Positions 14,662 to 21,640 of a stretch of DNA of 23,651 nucleotides are shown in pieces. The translations under genes were made by a program, and so were the position numbers. Position 1 is the first letter of the stretch, and the number at the start of each line of letters is the position of its first letter. The notes beneath the pieces are model-generated. The model saw only the letters and a list, made by a program, of their open reading frames with translations, was not told the DNA's origin and ran no database searches. The DNA is from an uncultured Acidaminococcus sp. (lineage in GTDB: Bacteria; Bacillota; Negativicutes; Acidaminococcales; Acidaminococcaceae), in NCBI GenBank assembly GCA_900538365.1, contig UPXT01000032.1, positions 1 to 23,651 on the forward strand, given 5' to 3'.

Positions 14662-15921
14662 ATGAATCTAGGTGTCATTTCCCTTGTACTGCTTCTTTTG
14701 GCGATCATCCTCGGTTTTTTCCGCAAGACCAATGTCGGTCTCGTATCCCTTCTTTTTGCCCTCATCCTGGGGCGCCTTGCGGGCATGAACGATGCGTCCA
14801 TCCTGAAAGGCTTCAATCCGAACCTTTTCATCAAGCTCATGGGCGTCACCTTTCTTTTCAGCGTTCTTACTGTGAACGGGACGATTACCCTGCTTGCAAA
14901 GAAAATCGTCTCCCTGGCAGGAAGAAACAATTTCCTTATTCCCATCCTGATCTACCTCATGGGGGCGGGGCTTACCATGTGCGGCCCTGGATCCATCCCG
15001 GTCCTTGCCATCATGCCGGCTTTTGCCATTCCCATTGCGAAAGCCCATGGCTATAACCCCCTTATGCTTTCCATCATCGGCTGCTGCGGCTGCTTTTCAG
15101 GCCGCATGACTACCCTTACGCCTGAAGGGATCCTCACCTATGAGCTCCTTACAAAAGCGGGCGTCGACGTGGCCCAAGCTGTCCGTCCCGTTTTTGTGAA
15201 TCAGGTGATTTCGGGCCTTCTTCTTGCGGTGATCTGCTTTGTATACTATAAAGGCTGGCGCGTCACGGTGCCGGAGGAAGCAGAAGATGGGGAGCAGGAA
15301 TCCTTTAGCAAAAAGCAGCTCCTGTCCCTTTCGGGCCTTGTCGTCATGAGCATCCTGGTTGTCCTTTTTAAGTTCAATATCGGTCTGGTCTCCTTTGCCG
15401 TGGCGGCGGTCCTTCTTATGTTCCATTGCGCTAGCGAAAGTAAGAGCTTTAAAGGCGTGCCCTGGGGCGTTCTTATCATGGTTTCCGGCGTCAGTACCCT
15501 TATGAGCATCGTCATCAAGACCGGCGGAATCAAACTGCTGACCCTTGCCCTGTCGTCTCTCATGACGCCCTTTACAGGAAGCGCCATCATGGGAGCTACG
15601 GCTGGTATTATGAGCCTCTTTTCGTCCGGCCTTGGCGTTGTCTTCCCGACCCTGCTTCCCACCGTCTCGAGCGTGGCGGAAACCGTGGGCGGCCTGAACC
15701 CGATTGAACTGGGATCCCTTGTTGTCATTGGCGGCACCATTACAGGCCTTTCGCCGGTCTCTACAACAGGGGGCATGATCATGGCCCTGCTCATGGCTGA
15801 CGAACAGGACAATCAGGAAAAGGAACAAAAAATCTTCCTTTCCCTCGTCTTCTGGGGCCTTGCGGCGTTGGTGCTGGTTTTTGTGTTGGCCCTTGTTGGT
15901 GTGTATCGGGTGGCGTTGTAG
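14662..15921 (+). CDS. MatC/SLC13-type di- or tricarboxylate carrier
   Basis: The 419-residue membrane protein has about 11-12 hydrophobic segments. The first 140 residues match the MatC N-terminal (dicarboxylate carrier) domain, with FFRKTNVGLVSLLFALILGR and a helix-loop around MCGPGSIPVLAIMPAFAIPI. The second half has the re-entrant region TGLSPVSTTGGMIMALLMAD typical of the ion transporter superfamily. GAGGTGA lies over the preceding stop codon, giving tight operon coupling. It probably imports the carboxylate processed by the upstream aconitase and lactonase-family protein; citrate, trans-aconitate or another polycarboxylate are the likely options, none proven by sequence. Confidence 0.9.
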   Translation: MNLGVISLVLLLLAIILGFFRKTNVGLVSLLFALILGRLAGMNDASILKGFNPNLFIKLMGVTFLFSVLTVNGTITLLAKKIVSLAGRNNFLIPILIYLMGAGLTMCGPGSIPVLAIMPAFAIPIAKAHGYNPLMLSIIGCCGCFSGRMTTLTPEGILTYELLTKAGVDVAQAVRPVFVNQVISGLLLAVICFVYYKGWRVTVPEEAEDGEQESFSKKQLLSLSGLVVMSILVVLFKFNIGLVSFAVAAVLLMFHCASESKSFKGVPWGVLIMVSGVSTLMSIVIKTGGIKLLTLALSSLMTPFTGSAIMGATAGIMSLFSSGLGVVFPTLLPTVSSVAETVGGLNPIELGSLVVIGGTITGLSPVSTTGGMIMALLMADEQDNQEKEQKIFLSLVFWGLAALVLVFVLALVGVYRVAL

Positions 15922-15926
15922 TTTTG

Positions 15927-16006
15927 GTCGGAGCAAGGATCGCTCCGACTTGATGTAGGTACGTGTCATCATTGGCTTTTAAAAGATTGCTCTGATGCCA
16001 ATGATG
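15927..16006 (+). terminator. Two hairpins after the carrier gene
   Basis: GTCGGAGC/GCTCCGAC (15927-15934, 15942-15949) is an 8-bp stem six bases after the stop codon. CATCATTGGC/GCCAATGATG (15967-15976, 15997-16006) is a 10-bp stem with a 20-nt loop. Neither has a proper T-tract, so they may protect the mRNA 3' end instead of terminating. From 16007 to about 16100 nothing recognisable is seen. Confidence 0.45.
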
Positions 16007-16108
16007 GCATGCCCTGCCGCAAGAAGATACGCACCACAATTGCATCGTTAAGACGCCCGAAATATGCCTTCGTTCCTTTTGGGCTGAGTAAAAAATAAAT
16101 AAAAGAGC

Positions 16109-16174
16109 TATAGTTTTACTCTATATCATGTTCATAATTATCTATTATACAAAATGCCTGCCCTGTGGTAGAAT
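16109..16174 (+). promoter_or_regulatory. Orphan LysR-type promoter, second copy of the aconitase promoter
   Basis: TATAG (16109-16113) and CTATA (16121-16125) form an inverted repeat like the LysR1 box. TTATAC (16145-16150) and TAGAAT (16169-16174, preceded by TGTGG) repeat the -35/-10 and the 18-bp spacer of the aconitase promoter. From ATTATAC onward 26 of 33 bases match 11568-11600. No ORF follows; the nearest gene downstream is on the other strand. Confidence 0.5.
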
Positions 16175-16179
16175 TTGAA

Positions 16180-16303
16180 ACGTAGCGATCCTCAATCACA
16201 GGAAACCAAAGGGTTTGCAGATTGAAATCCTAATAACAACCTCTAACACCCATACAATAAGAAGCCTGGAAACTGACAGGGACAGTTTCCAGGCTTCTTA
16301 TTG
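16180..16303 (+). ncRNA. Candidate small RNA between orphan promoter and terminator
   Basis: The stretch runs from the predicted start of the orphan promoter to a strong hairpin terminator, about 125 nt. It contains no ATG in any frame ahead of the terminator, so a protein product is unlikely. It could be a small RNA, or the residue of a lost gene. Confidence 0.25.
16255..16303. terminator. Strong bidirectional hairpin downstream of LysR2
   Basis: A perfect 21-bp stem (16255-16275 with 16283-16303) with a 7-nt loop lies 16 bases past the LysR2 stop on the minus strand. It would also end any plus-strand transcript from the orphan promoter. T-tracts are short on both sides (CTTCTTATTGTT). Confidence 0.75.
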
Positions 16304-16319
16304 TTATGTGATTGGAGCG

Positions 16320-17294
16320 TTACCCGCGTCCCAGGACATGTTCCCGGTCCCGTTCAATGAAGGCTTTCATTTGCTGATGGTTTGCTTCAATCTTGATCCG
16401 CATGGCCTTCGCCACTTTCTGGATAAAGGAATCGTTTTCCTGATCCCTGCTGCAGTAAAAGCCAAATGTCCGCGTTGCGGACGGTGTCAGGAGCGGAAAG
16501 AAAAGAACCCGGTTTTCTTTTTCGGACAGATTCGTGAGGGGTGTCAGGGAAAGGATGGCCACTCCATAATTGTGATTCACTAAGGAATAGAGCGTATCCA
16601 GGGTCTCTGATTCGCAGATGGGGCGGGGGAGGAACCCAAAACTTTGACAGATGTGGAACGTCAGGTCCCTCAATTTGGCCCCTTTTGTATGAAGGACGAA
16701 AGGAAAGTCCCGAAAAGCGGCTAAGTCAAGGAATTTGCCGCTCCAAGCGGATTTTAGGATTTCGACCGCTTTTTTGTTGTCCCGCGATACGGCAAAGTAG
16801 AGCGGATCCTGGCAGAGGGGAACGAAAGCCACATCACTGCGCGCCGGCGGTCCCGGAAAGATTCCGAAGGAAATGCGCCCTTCAAGGATTTCCTTTTCAA
16901 GGAGCGTGGAAATCCCGTCGACAAAAGCCACGTCTGAATCAGGCCGCAGCTTATGGACAATCTTGATAATGGCCGGCACGAAGGATTTTGAATAGGACTG
17001 GGAAATGCCTACCCGGATCATGGAACGGTTTCGCTCTTTGGCCAGGTGCAGGGTTTCTTCCATTTGATGGATTGAGTCAAGCAGTTTTTCCGCTTCCCGC
17101 GCGTACACTTCTCCAAAGGGCGTCAGCATGACCTGGGCCTTATCCCGAAAGAAAATCGGCTCACCCAAGCGCTGTTCCAAACGGCGGATGTATTGGCTCA
17201 GTGAAGGCTGGCTGATAAAAAGACGCTGTGCGGCTTTGGAAAAATTCTGCGTGTCCCGCACGGTCAGTACATAGGTTAAATCACGGCTGTCCAT
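16320..17294 (-). CDS. LysR-family transcriptional regulator (LysR2)
   Basis: The 324-residue LysR protein has an N-terminal helix-turn-helix (FSKAAQRLFISQPSLSQYIR) and a substrate-binding domain (VGISQSYSKSFVPAII to VNHNYGVAILSLTPL). It is clearly related to LysR1: same MDSR start, the SQ(F/S)YxK segment, and the NHNYGVA/SHNYGVA motif. The ATG at 17294 was chosen because AAAGGA is seven bases ahead; the frame's earlier ATG at 17300 is one base from that site. It lies downstream of the carboxylate operon and upstream of a divergent gap with no plus-strand gene. It may regulate the same operon in response to another acid, or its target was lost. Confidence 0.94.
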   Translation of the reverse strand: MDSRDLTYVLTVRDTQNFSKAAQRLFISQPSLSQYIRRLEQRLGEPIFFRDKAQVMLTPFGEVYAREAEKLLDSIHQMEETLHLAKERNRSMIRVGISQSYSKSFVPAIIKIVHKLRPDSDVAFVDGISTLLEKEILEGRISFGIFPGPPARSDVAFVPLCQDPLYFAVSRDNKKAVEILKSAWSGKFLDLAAFRDFPFVLHTKGAKLRDLTFHICQSFGFLPRPICESETLDTLYSLVNHNYGVAILSLTPLTNLSEKENRVLFFPLLTPSATRTFGFYCSRDQENDSFIQKVAKAMRIKIEANHQQMKAFIERDREHVLGRG

Positions 17295-17337
17295 AATCAT
17301 GTCCTTTTCTGTAAAAGAAAGAGTTAATAGCTTTCAC

Positions 17338-17388
17338 CTATCATATCATAATAGAGATGTATTATACAATGGGTAAGCAAGGTGTTAT
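17338..17388 (-). promoter_or_regulatory. LysR2 promoter with candidate LysR box
   Basis: On the minus strand, TATAAT (17361-17366), extended as TTGTATAAT, has ATAACA (17383-17388) 16 bp upstream. CTAT (17338-17341) and ATAG (17351-17354) form an inverted repeat downstream of the -10, suited to autorepression. Confidence 0.45.
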
Positions 17389-17429
17389 CATCAGGGTAAC
17401 AGCTTGAATGGCTGCATGCGATGATGATT

Positions 17430-17518
17430 CTGAGTCCCCCTCAGGATCTGGACTCCGGAGCGTAAGCTCCCGTTCATTTTTCTGGCCTTACGGTGCCCCT
17501 CACCGGAGGGCCTTTTTT
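17430..17518 (+). terminator. Hairpin series ending in a plus-strand terminator
   Basis: Three stems occur in order: CTGAG/CTCAG (17430-17444), GGAGC-GTAA-GCTCC (around 17457-17470), and GGCC..CGGTG/CACCG..GGCC (17484-17512). The last is followed by six T on the plus strand. No plus-strand gene lies upstream for 1.5 kb. On the minus strand, where threonine aldolase ends at 17545, the tail is not T-rich. Confidence 0.5.
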
Positions 17519-17544
17519 CTTTGGCTTTTACACGGTACAAAAAC

Positions 17545-18570
17545 TTACAGGAGGGAAAGCAGTTTTTCCACATCCTCTTTTTTCGTGGACCAGCTGGTTA
17601 CAAAGCGCACGACGAGGGTGTCCTCATCCTTGCGTTCCCAGACCTCAAAATCGACGTTTTCCCTGAGGGCTTGGACCACTTTTTCCGGAAGGATGACAAA
17701 CTGCTGGTTCGTATAGGAGTCGATGTGGAGGGCGTAGCCTTTTTCCAGCAGGCCCTTTTTCAGTTCCATGGCCATGTCGATGCCGTGACGGCCCAGCCGT
17801 TCATACAGATGGTCCGTAAAGAGCTCCGAAAACTGGATGGCCGGCACAAATCCCTTGGCGAGCATGGCACCCTGACGCTTGGCGTGGGTCGGAAAGAGCT
17901 TATCCATCCCTTTAGGAAAGACGATGGCTTCCCCTAAAAGGGCACCGACCTTGGTCCCGCCGATATAAAACGCATCGCTAAGGCGCGCAAGGTCCTGCAG
18001 GGTCAGTTCGTTTTCCTTTGTGGCAAGGGCATAGCCCAGACGGGCCCCGTCGATATAAAGGGGAAGGCCATAGGTGTTGCAGACGGCACGGATGGCTTCC
18101 ACTTCACTGAGCGTATAGAGGCTGCCATATTCCGTAGGATGGGAAATGTAGACCATGCCGGGCTGGACCATGGCTGTGTAGGATTCATCTTCATAAAAGG
18201 CCTTGAGGTAGGTTTCAAGGGCTGCTGCGGAGACCTTGTCTTTTTCCGGCAGGGTGAGGACCTTGTGTCCCATCGCTTCAATGGCGCCTGCTTCGTGGCA
18301 GTTGATGTGACCTGTTTGGGCGCAGATGACGCCTTGGTAGGTCTTAAGGAAATGGGAGATGACGATGCTGTTTGCCTGCGTGCCGCCGGCCGCAAAGTAA
18401 ACGCCGCCTTCCGGAACGCCGGCTGCATCAAGGATCTTTTGGGCCGCTTCCTTTGTGATTTCATCGCTGCCGTAGCCTACGTGGGGCGTCAGATTTTCCT
18501 TTGTGAGACGGGCAAGGATTTCCGGCGCGCAGCCGCAGTTATAGTCGTTCATGAAGAATAATCCAGCCAT
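17545..18570 (-). CDS. ltaE: Low-specificity L-threonine aldolase
   Basis: The 341-residue PLP enzyme belongs to the beta-eliminating lyase/threonine aldolase family and cleaves L-threonine or L-allo-threonine to glycine and acetaldehyde. The active-site lysine is K207 in FYIGGTKVGA. D174 in YIDGARLGYA binds the pyridine nitrogen, and H88 in TGHIN is the ring-stacking histidine region. AAGGTQANS (60-69) contacts the phosphate. The first ATG (18570) has AAAGGA nine bases ahead; an inner ATG at 18552 has none. The start overlaps the stop of the nitroreductase gene by one base (TAATG), so translation is coupled. It probably supplies glycine in amino acid catabolism. Confidence 0.94.
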   Translation of the reverse strand: MAGLFFMNDYNCGCAPEILARLTKENLTPHVGYGSDEITKEAAQKILDAAGVPEGGVYFAAGGTQANSIVISHFLKTYQGVICAQTGHINCHEAGAIEAMGHKVLTLPEKDKVSAAALETYLKAFYEDESYTAMVQPGMVYISHPTEYGSLYTLSEVEAIRAVCNTYGLPLYIDGARLGYALATKENELTLQDLARLSDAFYIGGTKVGALLGEAIVFPKGMDKLFPTHAKRQGAMLAKGFVPAIQFSELFTDHLYERLGRHGIDMAMELKKGLLEKGYALHIDSYTNQQFVILPEKVVQALRENVDFEVWERKDEDTLVVRFVTSWSTKKEDVEKLLSLL

Positions 18571-19106
18571 TATCTTTTTTCCTTTCCTATATAAAAGATG
18601 CGTCCGCCCTTGCGGGGGGAAGCTTCCGGATGTTCGTCCGGATAGCCAATGACGCAGTGTCCGATGCCGATATAGTCGCCTTTAAGGCCCAGCTGGCGGA
18701 GAAATTCCTGCCACACAGGCTGCTTAAATTCCTCATAGGCCCGGTGAATCCAGCAGGAACCCAGACCCAAGGCGTGGGCGGCGGTCATGAGGTTTCCTAA
18801 GACAAGGGACCCATCATAAAGGGCCGTCGGGACCTCTTTGGGTGAAAGGACCACAAGGACAGCCGGGGCCCCATAAAAAGGATCCGTCCCTTCTTTATAG
18901 CCTGCAATCTGGGCATTGGCACGGGAAAGTCTGGCGATGACGTCAGGATCCGTGAGGCAGAGGATGATCGATTTTTGACGATCCATACCGCTTGCCGCAT
19001 AAAGGCCCGCTTCCATGATTTCATCAAGGAGTGCCTGGGGGACAGGGTCAGACCTGAATTTCCGAATGCTGCGCCGCGTTTTGAGGGCAGTCAAGACTTC
19101 GTTCAT
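18570..19106 (-). CDS. Nitroreductase-family flavoprotein
   Basis: The 178-residue protein has the nitroreductase fold: the FMN phosphate motif RRSIRKF at 11-17, LYAASGMDRQ at about 35-44 binding the flavin, and the closing IGIGHCVIGYPDE segment. Length is typical of small FMN-dependent NAD(P)H nitroreductases that act as homodimers on nitroaromatics, quinones or unknown substrates. AAAGGAG lies ten bases before the ATG. It is first of a two-gene operon with threonine aldolase. The substrate cannot be predicted; the pairing with an aldolase gives no obvious biochemical link. Confidence 0.93.
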   Translation of the reverse strand: MNEVLTALKTRRSIRKFRSDPVPQALLDEIMEAGLYAASGMDRQKSIILCLTDPDVIARLSRANAQIAGYKEGTDPFYGAPAVLVVLSPKEVPTALYDGSLVLGNLMTAAHALGLGSCWIHRAYEEFKQPVWQEFLRQLGLKGDYIGIGHCVIGYPDEHPEASPRKGGRIFYIGKEKR

Positions 19107-19171
19107 AGGATTCAGCTCCTTTTGTCTATTTTATGGGAACGCTTGTATCCTTCCCATGAGATGATAGGATA

Positions 19172-19200
19172 ACTATAACGCAAAAAAATCATTTCGACAA
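19172..19200 (-). promoter_or_regulatory. Promoter of the nitroreductase-threonine aldolase operon
   Basis: On the minus strand, TTGTCG (19195-19200) and TATAGT (19172-19177) are 17 bp apart, about 70 bases before the nitroreductase ATG. A GGGAA/TTCCC inverted repeat (19135-19155) lies in the predicted leader and could be an operator. Confidence 0.5.
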
Positions 19201-19223
19201 TAAGACGGAGGATAGATCTCTTT

Positions 19224-19361
19224 ATGGCTGGCTTCTTTTTTACGAATGGTCAAAGGACGGAATCCAGCGGCGGACGCAAAAAGTTTTCGATTCCCGCCTT
19301 GACAATCGGCAGAAACAAACTGACAATAGAGAAAAGAGATTGGAAAGGAGCATCATCATGA
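19224..19361 (+). CDS. Possible 45-codon ORF coupled to the secreted-protein gene
   Basis: An ATG at 19224 opens a 45-codon frame whose TGA overlaps the ATG of the next gene as ATGA. GGAGGA lies 11-12 bases ahead, longer than ideal. The predicted peptide starts MAGFFFTNGQR and is basic and polar, with no signal peptide or known domain. A good promoter (19299-19327) lies inside this frame, which argues that the downstream gene does not need it. It could be a leader peptide or chance. Confidence 0.25.
   Translation: MAGFFFTNGQRTESSGGRKKFSIPALTIGRNKLTIEKRDWKGASS
19299..19327 (+). promoter_or_regulatory. Promoter of the secreted-protein gene
   Basis: A consensus TTGACA (19299-19304) and GACAAT (19322-19327) are separated by 17 bp. 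Transcription would start about 24 bases before the ATG at 19358. Confidence 0.6.
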
Positions 19362-20368
19362 ATTTTTCCCATAAAGCCCTGGGGCTGACCTTGACCGCCC
19401 TTTTGCTGGTTCCCTTCTTCAGCCAGGTCGGTGCGGCCCAGACCCCGAAAAAAGCGGCTCCTAGCGCCGTAAAAGTGGGCACTGCCAAAAAGGACCCCTC
19501 TATGACCCTTGATTTTACGAAGGAAGACGCGGCAAAAAAAATCATCCTTTCGGCAGAAACGCTCAATGATTATTTTAAAACGCATACAGATCAGAACCTT
19601 ACGTATCGAGTCAAGGGAAAAGTGGTGAGTTTCCTTCTTTCAGCCGATTTGGATGTAACCGGCAAGATCCATATGGAGCCTTATTCCGTCAGCCATTCCG
19701 TAGGGACCGTGAGGACCGAGGGACTTGGCGGGAAAGCGGCAGCCAGCGTGCCCATTGAAATCTATACGGAAGAGACCCAGGACGCGTATGTGACCTACGC
19801 AAAGGAAAAGAACCTGTGGGTCAAGGAAACGGTTCCGAAAGAAGCCGACGCGGCGCCCCTTGATATGGCGGCCGTCAAGGACCTTATGACCCGTTCCATC
19901 CGCTCGGCCCATGTACTTTCGCAAGATGGCGGTAAGGAAGTCATCCTCTTTCGGATGGATGCCCTTGAGCCCCTTTGGGGAAAGGCTGCCAGCAAAGGCA
20001 TCCTCAAATATATTGGTGGATCGGAAGACCCCCTGCCTGACAAGTATCAAAAACGCTTCCTTGACGCCTTGGCGCAGCAAAATTACCTCGTTACGATCGA
20101 TGAAAAGACCCATCTTCCTCTAAGTTATGATGCCGATCTGACAGAACTCGTGCGAACCACGGTCTTGATCCAAAAAGAGGCGGAAGAAGCAAAGCGCGGA
20201 AAGAAATTATCGACAACGCAGCAAGCCATGGCCACGGCTTTCCTGGATTCCCTGTCCCTTAAATTCCATATGGATCTGGCCCCTGAAGAGGGGAAAACCA
20301 TCGTCATTCCTAAGGACGTAAGGAACGCAAGAGAAGAAAATAAGGCGGAAGCCGCCCGTCCCGCCTAA
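19358..20368 (+). CDS. Secreted protein of unknown function
   Basis: The 336-residue protein starts with a clear Sec signal peptide: a short basic start, hydrophobic core LGLTLTALLLVPFF, and a cleavage site near VGA-AQ (after residue 26 or 27). There is no lipobox cysteine, so it is probably released or periplasmic. A lysine/alanine/proline-rich linker (about 30-50) precedes a folded part with alternating strands and an ETLNDYF helix. The layout of strands with YAKEKNLWVKETV and later repeated strand pairs is reminiscent of LppX/DUF6612-like lipid- or ligand-binding folds, but I do not recognise the family. The tail is charged and alanine-rich. The ATG has AAAGGAG seven bases ahead; the frame's upstream TTG at 19340 does not. 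Own promoter and terminator make it a single-gene unit. Confidence 0.85.
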   Translation: MNFSHKALGLTLTALLLVPFFSQVGAAQTPKKAAPSAVKVGTAKKDPSMTLDFTKEDAAKKIILSAETLNDYFKTHTDQNLTYRVKGKVVSFLLSADLDVTGKIHMEPYSVSHSVGTVRTEGLGGKAAASVPIEIYTEETQDAYVTYAKEKNLWVKETVPKEADAAPLDMAAVKDLMTRSIRSAHVLSQDGGKEVILFRMDALEPLWGKAASKGILKYIGGSEDPLPDKYQKRFLDALAQQNYLVTIDEKTHLPLSYDADLTELVRTTVLIQKEAEEAKRGKKLSTTQQAMATAFLDSLSLKFHMDLAPEEGKTIVIPKDVRNAREENKAEAARPA

Positions 20369-20430
20369 GGAAAAAACGCAGCTAGCTCCTCGCGCAAGGC
20401 GTCTTAATGGACTTTTGTCAATAAAAAAAT

Positions 20431-20475
20431 AAAAAATCCCAACGACAGGACCCTTCCAGATCGTTGGGATTTTTT
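20431..20475 (+). terminator. Terminator of the secreted-protein gene
   Basis: A perfect 15-bp inverted repeat (20431-20445 with 20461-20475) with a 15-nt loop ends in six T. It is A-rich on the other side and may serve the convergent EFR1 gene too. Confidence 0.88.
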
Positions 20476-20548
20476 GCTGGCCTTGTGAGCCGAAAAAAGA
20501 CGCACAGACAGGCCTCAGCGGGCCCCTCGGCAGGAGATGATTTGCGCG

Positions 20549-21364
20549 TCAGCGATAAAAGATCTCGGACTGCGCCGTCCTCACATAGTTTTTCTCCAGC
20601 ATGGCCTTATGGGACAGGAACCGGTCATCGTGGAAGAATTTTGCATGCCTATGGCAGTAGACGATGCAGGCCTGGCATTTGATGCACGTTCCCGGTACCT
20701 CGTCCGTATTGTCCTTGTTGATGGCTCCCATGGGGCATACGGCGGCGCATTTGCCGCAGTGGTCGCATTTTGCAAAATCGGTGAGGGGTTTTGCCTTGAG
20801 GAATTTTGCCGGCTCACCGTCTTCGCCCAAAGGAATGTAGTAGGGGCCTACAGGAGCGCCGTCCTTGATGGTGATGGACCCAAAATCTTCTTGCCCGATC
20901 TTGACTTCCGCAACGCCAAGGAGCGTTTCCAGTAAGTTGTTATCTTCCTTGGTCGGATGCTCATGGCCAATATTGGCAAAGGCGTGGGGCCGCGCAAAGG
21001 CACCGGCTGCAAAGACACGGAATCCAGCAGCTGTCAGTTCTTCATTAAGTTCCGTTAGCGAGGAATCATAGCTGCGGTTCCCAAAGGTCACAAGGGCCAC
21101 AGCGGGCGCGCCGCCGCCGACAAAGAGGGTCTTTAAAAAGGGCAGGGCCTTATTGGGCACGCGGCCAGCATAGGTGGGCATGCCGAAAACCACGAGGGTT
21201 TCTTCCGTAAATCGGCGGACCTTCTTTTGATCTTTAGGCAGGGTAAAGCTGTCATAGGAAAGGGGCAGTTTAAGACGTCCCGCCAGCGTTTCCGCCGCTT
21301 TGTCGACAAGGTCACGCGTACTGCCCGTGGGGCTGAATGAAATTGCGGCAATCTTTTTGATCAT
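20549..21364 (-). CDS. EFR1-type flavodoxin-ferredoxin fusion
   Basis: The 271-residue protein combines an N-terminal flavodoxin domain (phosphate-binding loop SFSPTGST at 9-16, GMPTYAGRVP at 61-70) with a C-terminal 2[4Fe-4S] ferredoxin domain. Cluster 1 cysteines are C200, C203, C206, C210 (CDHCGKCAAVCP). Cluster 2 are C227, C230, C233, C237 (CIKCQACIVYCH), where the usual proline after the last cysteine is a histidine. This is the EFR1 family architecture common in anaerobes, a cytoplasmic electron carrier for unknown reductases. The ATG at 21364 has AGGAGG eight to ten bases ahead; the longer frame from 21394 includes that site. It is divergent from LysR3, which probably controls it, near another flavoprotein gene. 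Confidence 0.93.
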   Translation of the reverse strand: MIKKIAAISFSPTGSTRDLVDKAAETLAGRLKLPLSYDSFTLPKDQKKVRRFTEETLVVFGMPTYAGRVPNKALPFLKTLFVGGGAPAVALVTFGNRSYDSSLTELNEELTAAGFRVFAAGAFARPHAFANIGHEHPTKEDNNLLETLLGVAEVKIGQEDFGSITIKDGAPVGPYYIPLGEDGEPAKFLKAKPLTDFAKCDHCGKCAAVCPMGAINKDNTDEVPGTCIKCQACIVYCHRHAKFFHDDRFLSHKAMLEKNYVRTAQSEIFYR

Positions 21365-21449
21365 CGGTTTTCCTCCTGTACCTGATCGGATCATTGATTC
21401 CTTTATTCTACCGTTATTCTACTTGAAAAAAAGGAAAAAGACAAAAGAA

Positions 21450-21508
21450 CTTTGCAAAGGCCTGCAAATTTGTTTGCACTTTGTGAATATTTCAAAATTA
21501 TTTGTGAA
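21450..21508. promoter_or_regulatory. Cluster of TTTGCA inverted repeats and TTTGTGAA direct repeats
   Basis: CTTTGCAAAG (21450-21459) is a perfect palindrome. TGCAAA-TTTG-TTTGCA (21463-21478) is a second perfect inverted repeat. TTTGTGAA follows twice at 21480 and 21501, 21 bp apart. All lie between divergent EFR1 and LysR3 genes and are likely regulator sites. Confidence 0.5.
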
Positions 21509-21535
21509 AAATCATCGTCTTTCTTCATTCCCTAG

Positions 21536-21564
21536 TGGTGAGAGATTCATTTTTATGCTACAAT
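21536..21564 (+). promoter_or_regulatory. Candidate promoter of LysR3
   Basis: TACAAT (21559-21564) is preceded by TGC as in extended -10 promoters; the -35 at 17 bp (TGGTGA, 21536-21541) is weak. Confidence 0.45.
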
Positions 21565-21640
21565 GTGAGTATTCAAACGGAAAAAGAACTCCGTTATTGT
21601 TAGGTTGTGGACGTATTCTGTTGATGGAGGTGATGTGCTC

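Noticed and set aside
15097..15972. 291-codon open frame on the minus strand
   Set aside because: Antisense to the MatC-like carrier; rich in His, Lys and Arg as expected for the complement of a membrane protein gene.
16215..16583. Plus-strand 122-codon frame after the orphan promoter
   Set aside because: It has no ATG start before the terminator, runs through the 21-bp stem, and most of it is antisense to LysR2.
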